From Ruminococcoides sp052118065 (GTDB lineage Bacteria > Bacillota > Clostridia > Oscillospirales > Acutalibacteraceae), in NCBI GenBank assembly GCA_052118065.1, contig JBQKHY010000011.1, positions 1 to 64,000 on the forward strand: DNA of 64,000 nt, read 5' to 3'. The position numbers and the translations under genes were made by a program. The notes beneath the pieces are model-generated. The model worked only from the letters and a program-made list of their open reading frames with translations, was not told the origin of the DNA and did not search any database. Of this stretch, positions 8,947 to 17,817 are shown in pieces; positions within the stretch are counted from its first letter, which is position 1; each line of letters starts with the position of its first letter.

Positions 8947-9575
8947 TAACATTATCAAATTTAAATAGGTCAGAGGCACTTCGTTATATGGGTGCTAAGG
9001 CACTTAACCCAGACAAAATGACAAGTGACATTATGGATGAAGTGGAAAGTGAACTGTTAAAGGTTTGCAGACCGGCATATACCTTTACAGAAATTCCAAA
9101 GGACAGTCCGGCACTTGGTGGCAATGACATTAAGGAAGTTGTAGCAGAAAGTGAGAAAGTCTTGCTTATTGCTGCAACTTTAGGCATATATGTAGAAAAA
9201 CTTTTGAGGAAAACTCAGATAACCGATATGGCAAAGGCTGTTGTAGTTGATGCAATGGCATCTGTTGCTATTGAACAGTTTATGGATAAGATTGAGGATG
9301 AACTAAAGGAAAGATACAAAGGTCTTTACTTTACCAACAGATTCAGTCCCGGTTATGGAGATTATCCTCTTGAAAAACAAAGAGAAGTTGTTAAAATCTT
9401 AAATACAGAGAAAAAGTTGGGACTAAGCCTATCAGACAGTCTGTTGCTTAATCCTACTAAGTCTGTTACAGCAGTAATCGGACTAAATAAAAATGAAGTA
9501 AAGGGAAAAATCAACTGTACTTCAAAGTGTATGAAGTGCGGAAACAAGAATTGTCCATATAGAAGGGAGAACTAA
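8943..9575 (+). CDS. Stand-alone MetH activation (AdoMet-binding) domain protein
   Basis: This 210-residue protein resembles the C-terminal reactivation domain of cobalamin-dependent methionine synthase, here as its own polypeptide. The hallmark is RFSPGYGDYPLEKQ (about residues 134-147), followed by LNPTKSVTAVIGL. The domain binds S-adenosylmethionine and re-methylates inactive cob(II)alamin. The C-terminus carries a Cys cluster (CTSKCMKCGNKNC), which could bind metal or an Fe-S centre. It overlaps metF by four bases and metH by one. The adjacent MetH lacks this domain, which supports the role. Confidence 0.88.
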   Translation: MITLSNLNRSEALRYMGAKALNPDKMTSDIMDEVESELLKVCRPAYTFTEIPKDSPALGGNDIKEVVAESEKVLLIAATLGIYVEKLLRKTQITDMAKAVVVDAMASVAIEQFMDKIEDELKERYKGLYFTNRFSPGYGDYPLEKQREVVKILNTEKKLGLSLSDSLLLNPTKSVTAVIGLNKNEVKGKINCTSKCMKCGNKNCPYRREN

Positions 9576-11935
9576 TGGATTTCAAAACATTACTACAGAA
9601 AGACTTTATTATATATGATGGTGGTATGGGTACAATGCTACAGGACAGAGGTCTTGAGATGGGTCATAACCCAAATGTACTTAATATTACTAATCCTGAA
9701 ACTATTGTTGAAGTACACAGAGAATATGTAAATGCAGGTAGTGATATTATCTGTTCAAACACATTTTCTACTAACAGATATAAGCTGGAAGATACAGGCT
9801 ATGGCGTTAAGGAAGTTGTAAAGGCTGCCCTTGATTGTACAGAAAAGGCAGTAGAAGGTACTGATGCTTTAGTAGCACTTGATATTGGTCCTATCGGTCA
9901 GCTACTTCAGCCTAACGGTACTTTGTCATCGGAAGAAGCATATGAAATTTTCAAGGAAATTGTTACTGCCGATGATAGATATGATGTTATTGCTATTGAA
10001 ACAATGACAGATTTACTTGAAATGAAAACTGCACTTTTAGCTTGTAAAGAAAACAGTGACAAGCCTGTTCTTTGTACAATGAGTTTTGAAGAAAACGGCA
10101 GAACATTCCAGGGTGTTTCACCGGAAGCTATGATTCTTACTCTAGAAGGACTAAAGGCTGATGCTATTGGTCTTAACTGTTCTTTAGGTCCTGATGAAAT
10201 TGCTCCTATCCTAGAAAGAATTTGTAATAAGTGTAATGTTCCTGTTATTGCAAAGCCGAATGCAGGTTTGCCTGACCCTGTAACCAACACTTATACAATG
10301 GGTGCTGAAGAATTCGGTGAAAAGCTTTCTGCACTTTCTAAGCTGGGTGTAAAGGTACTAGGTGGTTGTTGCGGTACAACTCCTGAATATATTAAGTGCC
10401 TAAAGGAAGATTTAAAGAATTATAAATATGAAAAGAATGTTCACCCATATGTAACTGCAGTTTCTTCCGGTACTACTGTAGTAGAAATCAATCAACCAAG
10501 AATTATCGGTGAAAGAATCAATCCTACAGGTAAAAAGTTATTTAAACAAGCACTTGTTAATAACGATATGGACTATATCCTAGGTCAAGCTATCAGTCAG
10601 CAAGAGGATGGTGCTGAAATTCTTGACATTAATGTTGGTCATCCTGAAATTGACGAAAAAGAAATGATGGTTAAGGTTGTTAAAGCAGTACAAGGTGTTG
10701 TTGACTTACCGCTTCAGCTTGACTCAACAAAACCTGAAGTTCTTGAGGCAGGTTTACGAGCATATAACGGTAGAGCAATTGTAAACTCTGTAAACGGTGA
10801 AGAAAAGTCCTTAACAGAGATTTTACCTATTGTTGCAAAGTACGGTGCATCTGTTGTAGGTCTAACCCTTGATGAAGACGGTATCCCTGAAACAACAGAA
10901 AAGCGTGTTGAAATTGCAGAAAGAATTATTAAGAGAGCAACTGCCCTAGGTATTAGAGAAGAAGATATTTACATTGACTGTCTGACACTTACTGTTTCTG
11001 CTCAGCAAAGTGGTGCAGTACAAACCCTTGACGCTATTGAAATTGTTAAGAGTAAATACAAGGTAAAGACAGTTCTTGGTGTTAGTAATATTTCATTCGG
11101 TTTACCTCACAGACCTTTGCTTAACCAAACATTCCTAACAATGGCTATGGAAAAAGGTCTTGACTTACCGATTATCAACCCTAGTGTATTTGGTATGGCA
11201 GGTGCAGTTAGAGCCTTTAGAGTGCTAAAAGGTTTTGACCAAGAAAGTCGTGACTTTATTGAAAAGTACAGTGACTATGTAATTGAAACAGTTAAGGACA
11301 GTCACGAAATGACTTTAACTCATGCAGTTATGAAAGGTCTTAAGAAAGAATGTCACGATATTACTGCTAAGAAACTTGAAGATACCGACCCTATGGAAAT
11401 TATCGACAAGGAGCTTATTCCGGCACTTGATAAGGTTGGTGACCTTTTTGAACAAGGTAAAGTTTTCTTACCGGGACTACTTTCATCAGCTACTGCAGCA
11501 CAACAGGCATTTGAGATTATTAAGGAAAAGTTAGCATCTTCAAATGAAGAAAGTATATCAAAGGGTAAAATTATCCTAGCTACTGTTAAGGGGGACATTC
11601 ACGATATTGGTAAAAATATTGTTAAGGTACTACTTGAAAACTACGGTTATGATGTAATTGACCTTGGTAGAGATGTTGAGCCTTCACTGGTTGTTGAAAC
11701 TGCAGTAAAGGAAAATGTTAAGCTGGTTGGACTTTCTGCTCTAATGACAACTACTTTAAAGAGTATGGAAGACACAATTGCACTTATCAGAAAAACACCT
11801 GAACTAAAAGATACAGCAGTTTTAGTAGGTGGTGCTGTGCTTACCGAAGAATATGCTAAGAAAATTGATGCCGATTATTACTGCAAAACTGCTGCGATTT
11901 CAGTAGAAACTGCCAATAAGTTTTTTGGTAATTAA
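9575..11935 (+). CDS. metH: Cobalamin-dependent methionine synthase, catalytic part
   Basis: A 786-residue enzyme that moves the methyl group of 5-methyl-THF to homocysteine through cobalamin. The homocysteine-binding barrel (about 1-290) shows the zinc ligands in GLNCSLGPDE and GGCCGTTPE. The pterin-binding barrel (about 310-570) opens with IIGERINPTGKK. The B12-binding module follows, with the four-helix cap (about 590-670) and GDIHDIGKNIVKVLL, whose His coordinates cobalt. E. coli MetH has about 1227 residues; the missing part is the activation domain encoded separately at 8943-9575. The ATG shares one base with the preceding stop. Confidence 0.95.
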   Translation: MDFKTLLQKDFIIYDGGMGTMLQDRGLEMGHNPNVLNITNPETIVEVHREYVNAGSDIICSNTFSTNRYKLEDTGYGVKEVVKAALDCTEKAVEGTDALVALDIGPIGQLLQPNGTLSSEEAYEIFKEIVTADDRYDVIAIETMTDLLEMKTALLACKENSDKPVLCTMSFEENGRTFQGVSPEAMILTLEGLKADAIGLNCSLGPDEIAPILERICNKCNVPVIAKPNAGLPDPVTNTYTMGAEEFGEKLSALSKLGVKVLGGCCGTTPEYIKCLKEDLKNYKYEKNVHPYVTAVSSGTTVVEINQPRIIGERINPTGKKLFKQALVNNDMDYILGQAISQQEDGAEILDINVGHPEIDEKEMMVKVVKAVQGVVDLPLQLDSTKPEVLEAGLRAYNGRAIVNSVNGEEKSLTEILPIVAKYGASVVGLTLDEDGIPETTEKRVEIAERIIKRATALGIREEDIYIDCLTLTVSAQQSGAVQTLDAIEIVKSKYKVKTVLGVSNISFGLPHRPLLNQTFLTMAMEKGLDLPIINPSVFGMAGAVRAFRVLKGFDQESRDFIEKYSDYVIETVKDSHEMTLTHAVMKGLKKECHDITAKKLEDTDPMEIIDKELIPALDKVGDLFEQGKVFLPGLLSSATAAQQAFEIIKEKLASSNEESISKGKIILATVKGDIHDIGKNIVKVLLENYGYDVIDLGRDVEPSLVVETAVKENVKLVGLSALMTTTLKSMEDTIALIRKTPELKDTAVLVGGAVLTEEYAKKIDADYYCKTAAISVETANKFFGN

Positions 11936-12051
11936 AACATAAATAATGCATAAACATTTTATGTAGCAAATGTTTTAAAAATTTTATATCATATATGAAC
12001 AAATTATTATCACTGTATTAACATATATATATAGAAAAAAATCACTTTACA

Positions 12052-12080
12052 TTGACTTTACTTGCTAATAGTAATATAAT
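12052..12080 (+). promoter_or_regulatory. Sigma-A promoter for the sugar dehydratase-glmS unit
   Basis: TTGACT (12052-12057) and TATAAT (12075-12080) are 17 bases apart, 59 bases before the dehydratase ATG. Confidence 0.75.
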
Positions 12081-12138
12081 TTATCTATGGAGTGCCTTTA
12101 TGTGAGTTGAGGTTTAGAGGGACTTCGGAGAGGTAAAT

Positions 12139-14040
12139 ATGCGAATTTCAAATTTTAATTTCAGAAAAGTGATGCTACTTATTGTTGATGCAGTGATTAT
12201 TTCAATTTGTGGCGTTATATCAAACTTTATTTTACAAGTATTAGATTTCCAAACAGGTTTTAGAAGTATTGTGGAAACACCTTATGTTGTTGTTTCTATA
12301 CTTATAAATGTGATTATATGTATTTTCTGCTTGTTTATATGTGGTGCATATAACAAGGCTTGGAGATACTTTAATGCAAAGGACTATCTGTCTTGTCTTT
12401 TCGGTATGATAGCCGGTGTTGCTTTAAGTGCATTAGTCCTTTCTTTAAGATACAATTCATTTAACTATGTTCTTCCATATACACTTATTAGTGGTGGGCT
12501 TTCAGTAGTTGGTGTTGTATTATTTAGATTGATTTTTAAACGAGCATTTATTAAAATTAATGATGCCGGTGCTATTGGTGTAGGCGAAAGAACTCTTATT
12601 GTGGGTGCAGGTAATGCCGGTAGGATTATTCTGGAAGATATTTTTAATGCAAAGCAAGACTCAGATAACCCATCAAAATCAATTTTCCCTGTAGGTTTTG
12701 TTGATGATGACAGACTAAAGCAGAACAATGTTATTAGCAGTGTTAGAGTTTTGGGACAAACTACCGATATTCCTGATATTTGTGAAAAAGAAAATATTTC
12801 ACTTATTATCTTTGCTATTCCTTCTTGTGAAGAAGAAGAAAGAAAGAGAATTCTTGATATTTGTTCTAAGACAAAGTGTAAAATCAAGATTATTCCTTAT
12901 ATTTCAAAGCTACTGTTTGACGAAAATGAAGACGGTACAAGACTATTAAACCAAGTTAAGGATATTAGGATTGAAGATTTACTTGGCAGACCACCTATTA
13001 CATTTGATAAGTCATCAATCAAAACTTTAGTTGAAGGCAAGGTTTGTATGATTACCGGTGGCGGTGGTTCTATCGGTTCCGAACTTGTAAGACAAATTGC
13101 ACAATATAACCCTAAGAGAATTGTTATAGTTGACATATACGAAAATAACGCATATGATATACAACAAGAATTACGCCTGGAATATGGCGACAAGGTAAAC
13201 CTTGATACAATTATTGCTTCTGTCAGAGATTATGACAAAATGGAACAGATTTTTGCTCAGGAAAGACCTGAACTTGTGTGGCACGCAGCTGCCCATAAGC
13301 ATGTTCCTCTTATGGAAACAGTTCCTTGTGAAGCAATTAAGAATAATATTTTCGGTACATATAATGTTGCGAGACTTGCACAAAAATACGGTGTAAAGAA
13401 ATTTGTAATGATTAGTACCGATAAAGCAGTAAACCCTACTAATGTTATGGGTGCAACTAAGAGATGTTGCGAAATGATTATTCAGTATATGAGCCAAAAC
13501 ACAACAGGGACAGACTTTGTAACCACTCGTTTTGGTAATGTACTTGGAAGTAACGGTTCAGTTATTCCTATTTTTAAAAGACAAATTGAAAACGGTAAGC
13601 CTATTACCGTAACTCATCCTGATATTATCAGATACTTTATGACAATACCTGAGGCTGTATCCCTTGTGCTACAAGCTGCAAGTATGGCTAAAGGTGGAGA
13701 AATCTTTGTACTTGATATGGGTGAACCTGTTAAGATAACAACTCTTGCTGAAAATCTATGTAGAATGTACGGCAAGATTCCTTATAAAGATGTTGAAATT
13801 AAGTTCACAGGTCTTCGTCCCGGTGAAAAGTTATTTGAGGAACTTTTGATGGATGAAGAAGGACTTAAACAGACAGATAATGAAAAGATTTTCATCGGTA
13901 ATCAGATTCATATTGACAAGGATAAGTTACTTCATTCACTTGATGAGCTTAAGGAATGTGCCAGTGAAAATAATGACGATGAGGCTCTTAAATTGTTGGC
14001 AGAGATTGTGCCAACTTTCAACCATCAAACAAATAAATAA
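12139..14040 (+). CDS. Membrane sugar-nucleotide 4,6-dehydratase (FlaA1/CapD/PglF type)
   Basis: A 633-residue polysaccharide-biosynthesis protein. Four membrane spans lie at about 10-135, then a CoA-binding-like Rossmann domain (about 145-270, LIVGAGNAGRII). The short-chain dehydrogenase/dehydratase domain starts at about residue 300 with MITGGGGSIGSE. Its active site reads STDKAVNPTNVMGATKR, with Met in place of the usual catalytic Tyr, as in UDP-GlcNAc 4,6-dehydratases of the long PglF/WbpM class. It probably makes a 4-keto-6-deoxy sugar nucleotide for surface glycans. The ribosome site GGAGAGG is well placed. It precedes glmS, which supplies the amino-sugar precursor. Confidence 0.9.
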   Translation: MRISNFNFRKVMLLIVDAVIISICGVISNFILQVLDFQTGFRSIVETPYVVVSILINVIICIFCLFICGAYNKAWRYFNAKDYLSCLFGMIAGVALSALVLSLRYNSFNYVLPYTLISGGLSVVGVVLFRLIFKRAFIKINDAGAIGVGERTLIVGAGNAGRIILEDIFNAKQDSDNPSKSIFPVGFVDDDRLKQNNVISSVRVLGQTTDIPDICEKENISLIIFAIPSCEEEERKRILDICSKTKCKIKIIPYISKLLFDENEDGTRLLNQVKDIRIEDLLGRPPITFDKSSIKTLVEGKVCMITGGGGSIGSELVRQIAQYNPKRIVIVDIYENNAYDIQQELRLEYGDKVNLDTIIASVRDYDKMEQIFAQERPELVWHAAAHKHVPLMETVPCEAIKNNIFGTYNVARLAQKYGVKKFVMISTDKAVNPTNVMGATKRCCEMIIQYMSQNTTGTDFVTTRFGNVLGSNGSVIPIFKRQIENGKPITVTHPDIIRYFMTIPEAVSLVLQAASMAKGGEIFVLDMGEPVKITTLAENLCRMYGKIPYKDVEIKFTGLRPGEKLFEELLMDEEGLKQTDNEKIFIGNQIHIDKDKLLHSLDELKECASENNDDEALKLLAEIVPTFNHQTNK

Positions 14041-14067
14041 TTTATTTTAAGTATTGGAGAAAAATAT

Positions 14068-15897
14068 ATGTGTGGTATTGTAGGTTATGTAGGACCTAGA
14101 GATTGTAGTGATGTGCTTGTTTCAGCTTTAACAAGACTTGAGTACAGAGGCTACGATTCTGCCGGTATTGCTGTTTTTGAAGATGGCAAGATTGAAGTTG
14201 CAAAGACTAAAGGCAGATTAAAAGATTTATCAGAAAAAATGGAAAGAGAGGGTAAGCCACTTGGTCATGCCGGTATCGGTCATACTCGTTGGGCTACTCA
14301 CGGTCAGCCTTCTGACATTAACAGTCACCCTCATTCCGGTGAGAGAGTAACTATCGTACATAACGGTATTATTGAAAATTATATTGAACTAAAGGACTAT
14401 CTGTTAAAGAAAGGCAGAACTTTCCTTTCTGAAACAGATACTGAGGTTGTAGCACAACTTCTTGACTATAAGTACAACGGTGATCCTATTGATACAATTC
14501 ACAATGTTATCCGTATGCTAAAGGGTAGCTTTGCTTTTGGTATTGTGTTTGCAGATTATCCTGATGTTGTATATGCAGTCAGAAGAGAAAGTCCTTTGAT
14601 TGTCGGTATCGGTGAAGAAAAGAAAGAATGTTTCATTGCTTCCGATGTACCTGCAATTCTAAACTATACTAAGAAGTATTACCTAATGGACCATGATGAA
14701 ATTGTTAAGCTTTCTCATGATGGTGTTGAGTTCTTTGACAGTCATATGCTACCTGTTACTAAGGAACTTCAAGAGGCTGATTGGGATATGGATGCTGCCG
14801 AAAAGGGTGGCTACCCACACTTTATGATTAAGGAAATCCACGAACAGCCTGACTCAATTAAGAGAACTATTATTCCTAGAATTGTAAACGGTATGCCTGA
14901 TTTATCTGAATGTGGCATTACTGTTGAAAAGCTAAGAGAATTTAAGAATATCCACATTGTAGCTTGTGGTACTGCTATGCATGCCGGTATGGTAGGTAAG
15001 TATGTTATTGAGCAACTTGCAAGAGTTCCGGTTAATGTTGATATTGCTTCGGAATTTAGATACAGAAACCCACTTGTGGGTGAAGGAGACCTTGTAATTA
15101 TTATTTCTCAAAGTGGTGAAACTGCCGACAGTAAAGCAGCAATGGCACTTGCTAAGGAATATGGTGCAAAGACACTTGCTATTGTCAATGCAAAGGGTAG
15201 CTCAATTGCAAGAGAGGCTGATATGCTTATCTATACTCACGCAGGTCCTGAAATTGCCGTTGCGTCTACAAAGGCTTATATGGTGCAGATTGCAGTTATG
15301 TATCTGTTTGCTTTCCAACTTGCTTTTGCAAAGGGCAAGATTACTGAAGAAGAATGTAAGTCACTTGTTTCTTCTTTGCTGGAAGTTCCTGATAAAGTTA
15401 AGGAAACACTAGACAAGGTTATGGATGATTGTCAGTATGTTGGCAGTACTTTAATCAATGCCGATAGTCTACTATATATAGGTAGAGGTCTTGACTATAC
15501 ACTTTCTATGGAAGGTTCACTAAAGCTAAAGGAAATTTCTTATATCCATAGTGAAAGCTATGCAGCAGGTGAACTAAAGCATGGTACAATTTCTCTGATT
15601 ACTAAGGATATGCCTGTTATTGCAGTTGCAACTCAGAACCAACTTCTTGAAAAGACAATTTCCAATGTTAAGGAAGTTAAGGCAAGAGGTGCTTATGTTA
15701 TCCTTATTTGTGATGAAGATAACACATTTGGTGAGGATGTAGCTGACCAGATTATCCAAGTACCTAAGTTTAGAGAAGAACTTATGCCTATGCTTGCTAT
15801 TGTTCCGCTTCAGCTAATTGCTTACTATACTGCTTTATCAAGAGGTAACGATATTGATAAACCAAGAAACCTTGCAAAGTCAGTAACAGTTGAATAA
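14068..15897 (+). CDS. glmS: Glutamine-fructose-6-phosphate aminotransferase
   Basis: A 609-residue cytoplasmic enzyme that makes glucosamine-6-phosphate from fructose-6-phosphate and glutamine, the entry step for peptidoglycan and UDP-GlcNAc. The mature N-terminus MCGIVGYVG puts the glutaminase nucleophile at Cys2. The N-terminal domain also shows GHTRWATHG and HNGIIEN. Two SIS sugar-isomerase domains follow (SQSGETADSKAA and SGRGLDY-like IGRGLDYTLS). The C-terminus ends in KPRNLAKSVTVE, the conserved active-site tail. It lies 27 bases after the dehydratase gene. I see no glmS ribozyme in that short gap. Confidence 0.97.
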   Translation: MCGIVGYVGPRDCSDVLVSALTRLEYRGYDSAGIAVFEDGKIEVAKTKGRLKDLSEKMEREGKPLGHAGIGHTRWATHGQPSDINSHPHSGERVTIVHNGIIENYIELKDYLLKKGRTFLSETDTEVVAQLLDYKYNGDPIDTIHNVIRMLKGSFAFGIVFADYPDVVYAVRRESPLIVGIGEEKKECFIASDVPAILNYTKKYYLMDHDEIVKLSHDGVEFFDSHMLPVTKELQEADWDMDAAEKGGYPHFMIKEIHEQPDSIKRTIIPRIVNGMPDLSECGITVEKLREFKNIHIVACGTAMHAGMVGKYVIEQLARVPVNVDIASEFRYRNPLVGEGDLVIIISQSGETADSKAAMALAKEYGAKTLAIVNAKGSSIAREADMLIYTHAGPEIAVASTKAYMVQIAVMYLFAFQLAFAKGKITEEECKSLVSSLLEVPDKVKETLDKVMDDCQYVGSTLINADSLLYIGRGLDYTLSMEGSLKLKEISYIHSESYAAGELKHGTISLITKDMPVIAVATQNQLLEKTISNVKEVKARGAYVILICDEDNTFGEDVADQIIQVPKFREELMPMLAIVPLQLIAYYTALSRGNDIDKPRNLAKSVTVE

Positions 15898-15906
15898 GAA
15901 TTTTTT

Positions 15907-15939
15907 AGGTCGGGAATAGGTTAAGTCTGCTCCCGACTT
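15907..15939 (+). terminator. Hairpin after glmS, probable weak terminator
   Basis: AGGTCGGGA (15907-15915) pairs with TCCCGACTT (15931-15939) around a 15-base loop. Only a short T-rich stretch follows (ATGTTATTTG), so termination may be partial. Confidence 0.45.
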
Positions 15940-15949
15940 ATGTTATTTG

Positions 15950-15977
15950 TTGACAATTTTTAAGAATGATGTATAAT
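15950..15977 (+). promoter_or_regulatory. Strong promoter of the FHA-FtsW gene
   Basis: A consensus TTGACA (15950-15955) and a consensus TATAAT (15972-15977) are separated by 16 bases. The ribosome site AAGGAGAGGTGG follows directly, and the ATG is at 16003. Confidence 0.8.
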
Positions 15978-16002
15978 AACCACAAGGAGAGGTGGTGCAT
16001 TA

Positions 16003-17778
16003 ATGAGCTTTCAGTGGCTACTAGATACCGGTGTAGTTGCAGTCAGAGTGGTACTTCCACTATATGCACTGGTAATTATTTATTCAATTTTTGCATCAAT
16101 GCGTCGTCACAGACGACCACAAAAACCACTGCTTACTTTACATAATGTAGAAACCGGTGAGAAAATTCCGGTTCTGTTTTGGGAAAATTCTATCGGTAGA
16201 AGTAGGGGCAGTGATATAAGGGTTAACGACCCGGCCGTTTCAAGAGATCATTGTATTCTTTTGCGTAGACAAGAGGGTTGGATGATTACCGACATTGGTA
16301 GTACACAGGGTACTTATGTTAACGGTGAAAAAATAGTCAGTAACGGCAGAGAAAGAAAGTTATCTTTCTTTGCAAGTATTATCGACTCAGTAAAAAGTAA
16401 TATTCAAAAGGGTATTAAGGCAGTAGATGACACTACTGTTAACCGTACCAAACTTTTGATTGGTGATGAAATTCAAGTTGGCTCAAACCTTTTCAGAGTT
16501 GAACGAGGTGACGAGTATATTGAACCTATTAAGCCAAATAGATTTATGGGTAAAATCAGCAATAAGCCTTCTATGAAACAGTATAAGCTTATGATTATGA
16601 TTACTATTTTCCATTTTCTAATGGCTATAGAGGCATCATGGGATTATTATGATAAAGACTTAATGCCATTTGTTTATTGTGGTGTTTTCTCAATAATCGG
16701 TTGGGTACTGTTCTTTGTGTCCAGCAATATTCTAAAGAGAACTAACTTTGAATTAGAAGCCTTGGGACTTTTCTTGACGGGACTTGGGCTGATGTTGCAA
16801 GTTAGGCAAGAAGCAAAAATGTCTATTATGACTATTGTAACTGCTGTTGCAGGTATAATAGGATTTATGATAATTGTTAAGTTGCTTGAAAAACCTGATT
16901 GGGTTCAGCGTTTCCGTTTTTGGGGAATGATTTGTGCAGTAGGTTTGCTTGGACTTAACCTTGTATTTGGTAAAGTACAGAACGGTGCTGCTAACTGGAT
17001 TTCTGTTGGTGGTATCTCAATTCAGCCATCAGAAATTGCAAAGATTCTTTATATCTTTGTAGGTGCAGGTACTCTTGACTCAATTATGACAAGAAGAAAT
17101 AAAATTGAGTTTATTATTTTCTCAGCAATTTGTGTTGGTGAACTTGCTCTAATGGGTGACTTTGGTACTGCACTTATTTTCTTTGCAACATTCTTATTTG
17201 TTGCGTTTATGCGTTCCGGTGATATTAAGACAGTTTTACTTGCACTTGCTACAGCTATTGGTGGTGGTGCTTTGATACTAAAGATTAAGCCATATATTGC
17301 AAAGAGATTTAATACTTGGGGACATGCTATTGAATATGCCTCAGACGGTGGTTTCCAGCAAGCCCATGTGCTAACTTATTTAGCATCAGGTGGACTTTTT
17401 GGTGTTGGTATCGGTAACGGCTTTTTAAAGTATGTATTTGCTTCCGAAAGTGACCTTGTATTTGGTATTGTTTGTGAAGAACTTGGTATAATCGTAGGCT
17501 TTGTACTTATTATTGCAATTCTTTGCCTAGCAATTTATACAAGAGATATTGCCACAAGAAGTAGAAGTACATTCTATTCTATTTCTGCTTGTTGTGCTGC
17601 CGGTTTATTTATTGTACAGATGTCACTTAATGTTTTTGGTGCAACAGATATTTTGCCACTAACCGGTGTTACATTCCCATTTGTATCAGCCGGTGGTTCT
17701 TCAATGATTTCTTGTTGGGGACTTTTGGCATTTATTAAGGCAGCAGACGAAAGAACTTATTCTCAGAAACGAGGATAA
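16003..17778 (+). CDS. FHA domain fused to FtsW/RodA/SpoVE glycosyltransferase
   Basis: A 591-residue membrane protein. A first membrane helix (about 12-32) is followed by a cytoplasmic forkhead-associated domain (about 45-170). This shows the phosphothreonine-binding signature GRSRGSDI, SRDH and GSTQGTYVNG, split by a 35-residue basic insertion. From about residue 195 comes the multi-span SEDS polymerase core, with GLNLVFGKVQNGAANWI, SIQPSEIAK, GDFGTALIFF and the C-terminal FPFVSAGGSS. SEDS proteins polymerise lipid II into glycan strands. A penicillin-binding protein follows 39 bases later, the usual SEDS-bPBP pair. The FHA domain implies control by Thr phosphorylation, perhaps from a PASTA kinase encoded elsewhere (inference). 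Confidence 0.9.
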   Translation: MSFQWLLDTGVVAVRVVLPLYALVIIYSIFASMRRHRRPQKPLLTLHNVETGEKIPVLFWENSIGRSRGSDIRVNDPAVSRDHCILLRRQEGWMITDIGSTQGTYVNGEKIVSNGRERKLSFFASIIDSVKSNIQKGIKAVDDTTVNRTKLLIGDEIQVGSNLFRVERGDEYIEPIKPNRFMGKISNKPSMKQYKLMIMITIFHFLMAIEASWDYYDKDLMPFVYCGVFSIIGWVLFFVSSNILKRTNFELEALGLFLTGLGLMLQVRQEAKMSIMTIVTAVAGIIGFMIIVKLLEKPDWVQRFRFWGMICAVGLLGLNLVFGKVQNGAANWISVGGISIQPSEIAKILYIFVGAGTLDSIMTRRNKIEFIIFSAICVGELALMGDFGTALIFFATFLFVAFMRSGDIKTVLLALATAIGGGALILKIKPYIAKRFNTWGHAIEYASDGGFQQAHVLTYLASGGLFGVGIGNGFLKYVFASESDLVFGIVCEELGIIVGFVLIIAILCLAIYTRDIATRSRSTFYSISACCAAGLFIVQMSLNVFGATDILPLTGVTFPFVSAGGSSMISCWGLLAFIKAADERTYSQKRG

Positions 17779-17817
17779 ATTTATTTGATTATTTAGTTAA
17801 AGGAGGAATTGTATCCG

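Noticed and set aside
13171..13497. Minus-strand frame of 108 codons in the dehydratase gene
   Set aside because: Shadow of the sugar dehydratase coding strand; no start signal.
14041..14067. glmS ribozyme
   Set aside because: The gap before glmS is only 27 bases, far too short, and the gene is co-transcribed with the dehydratase.
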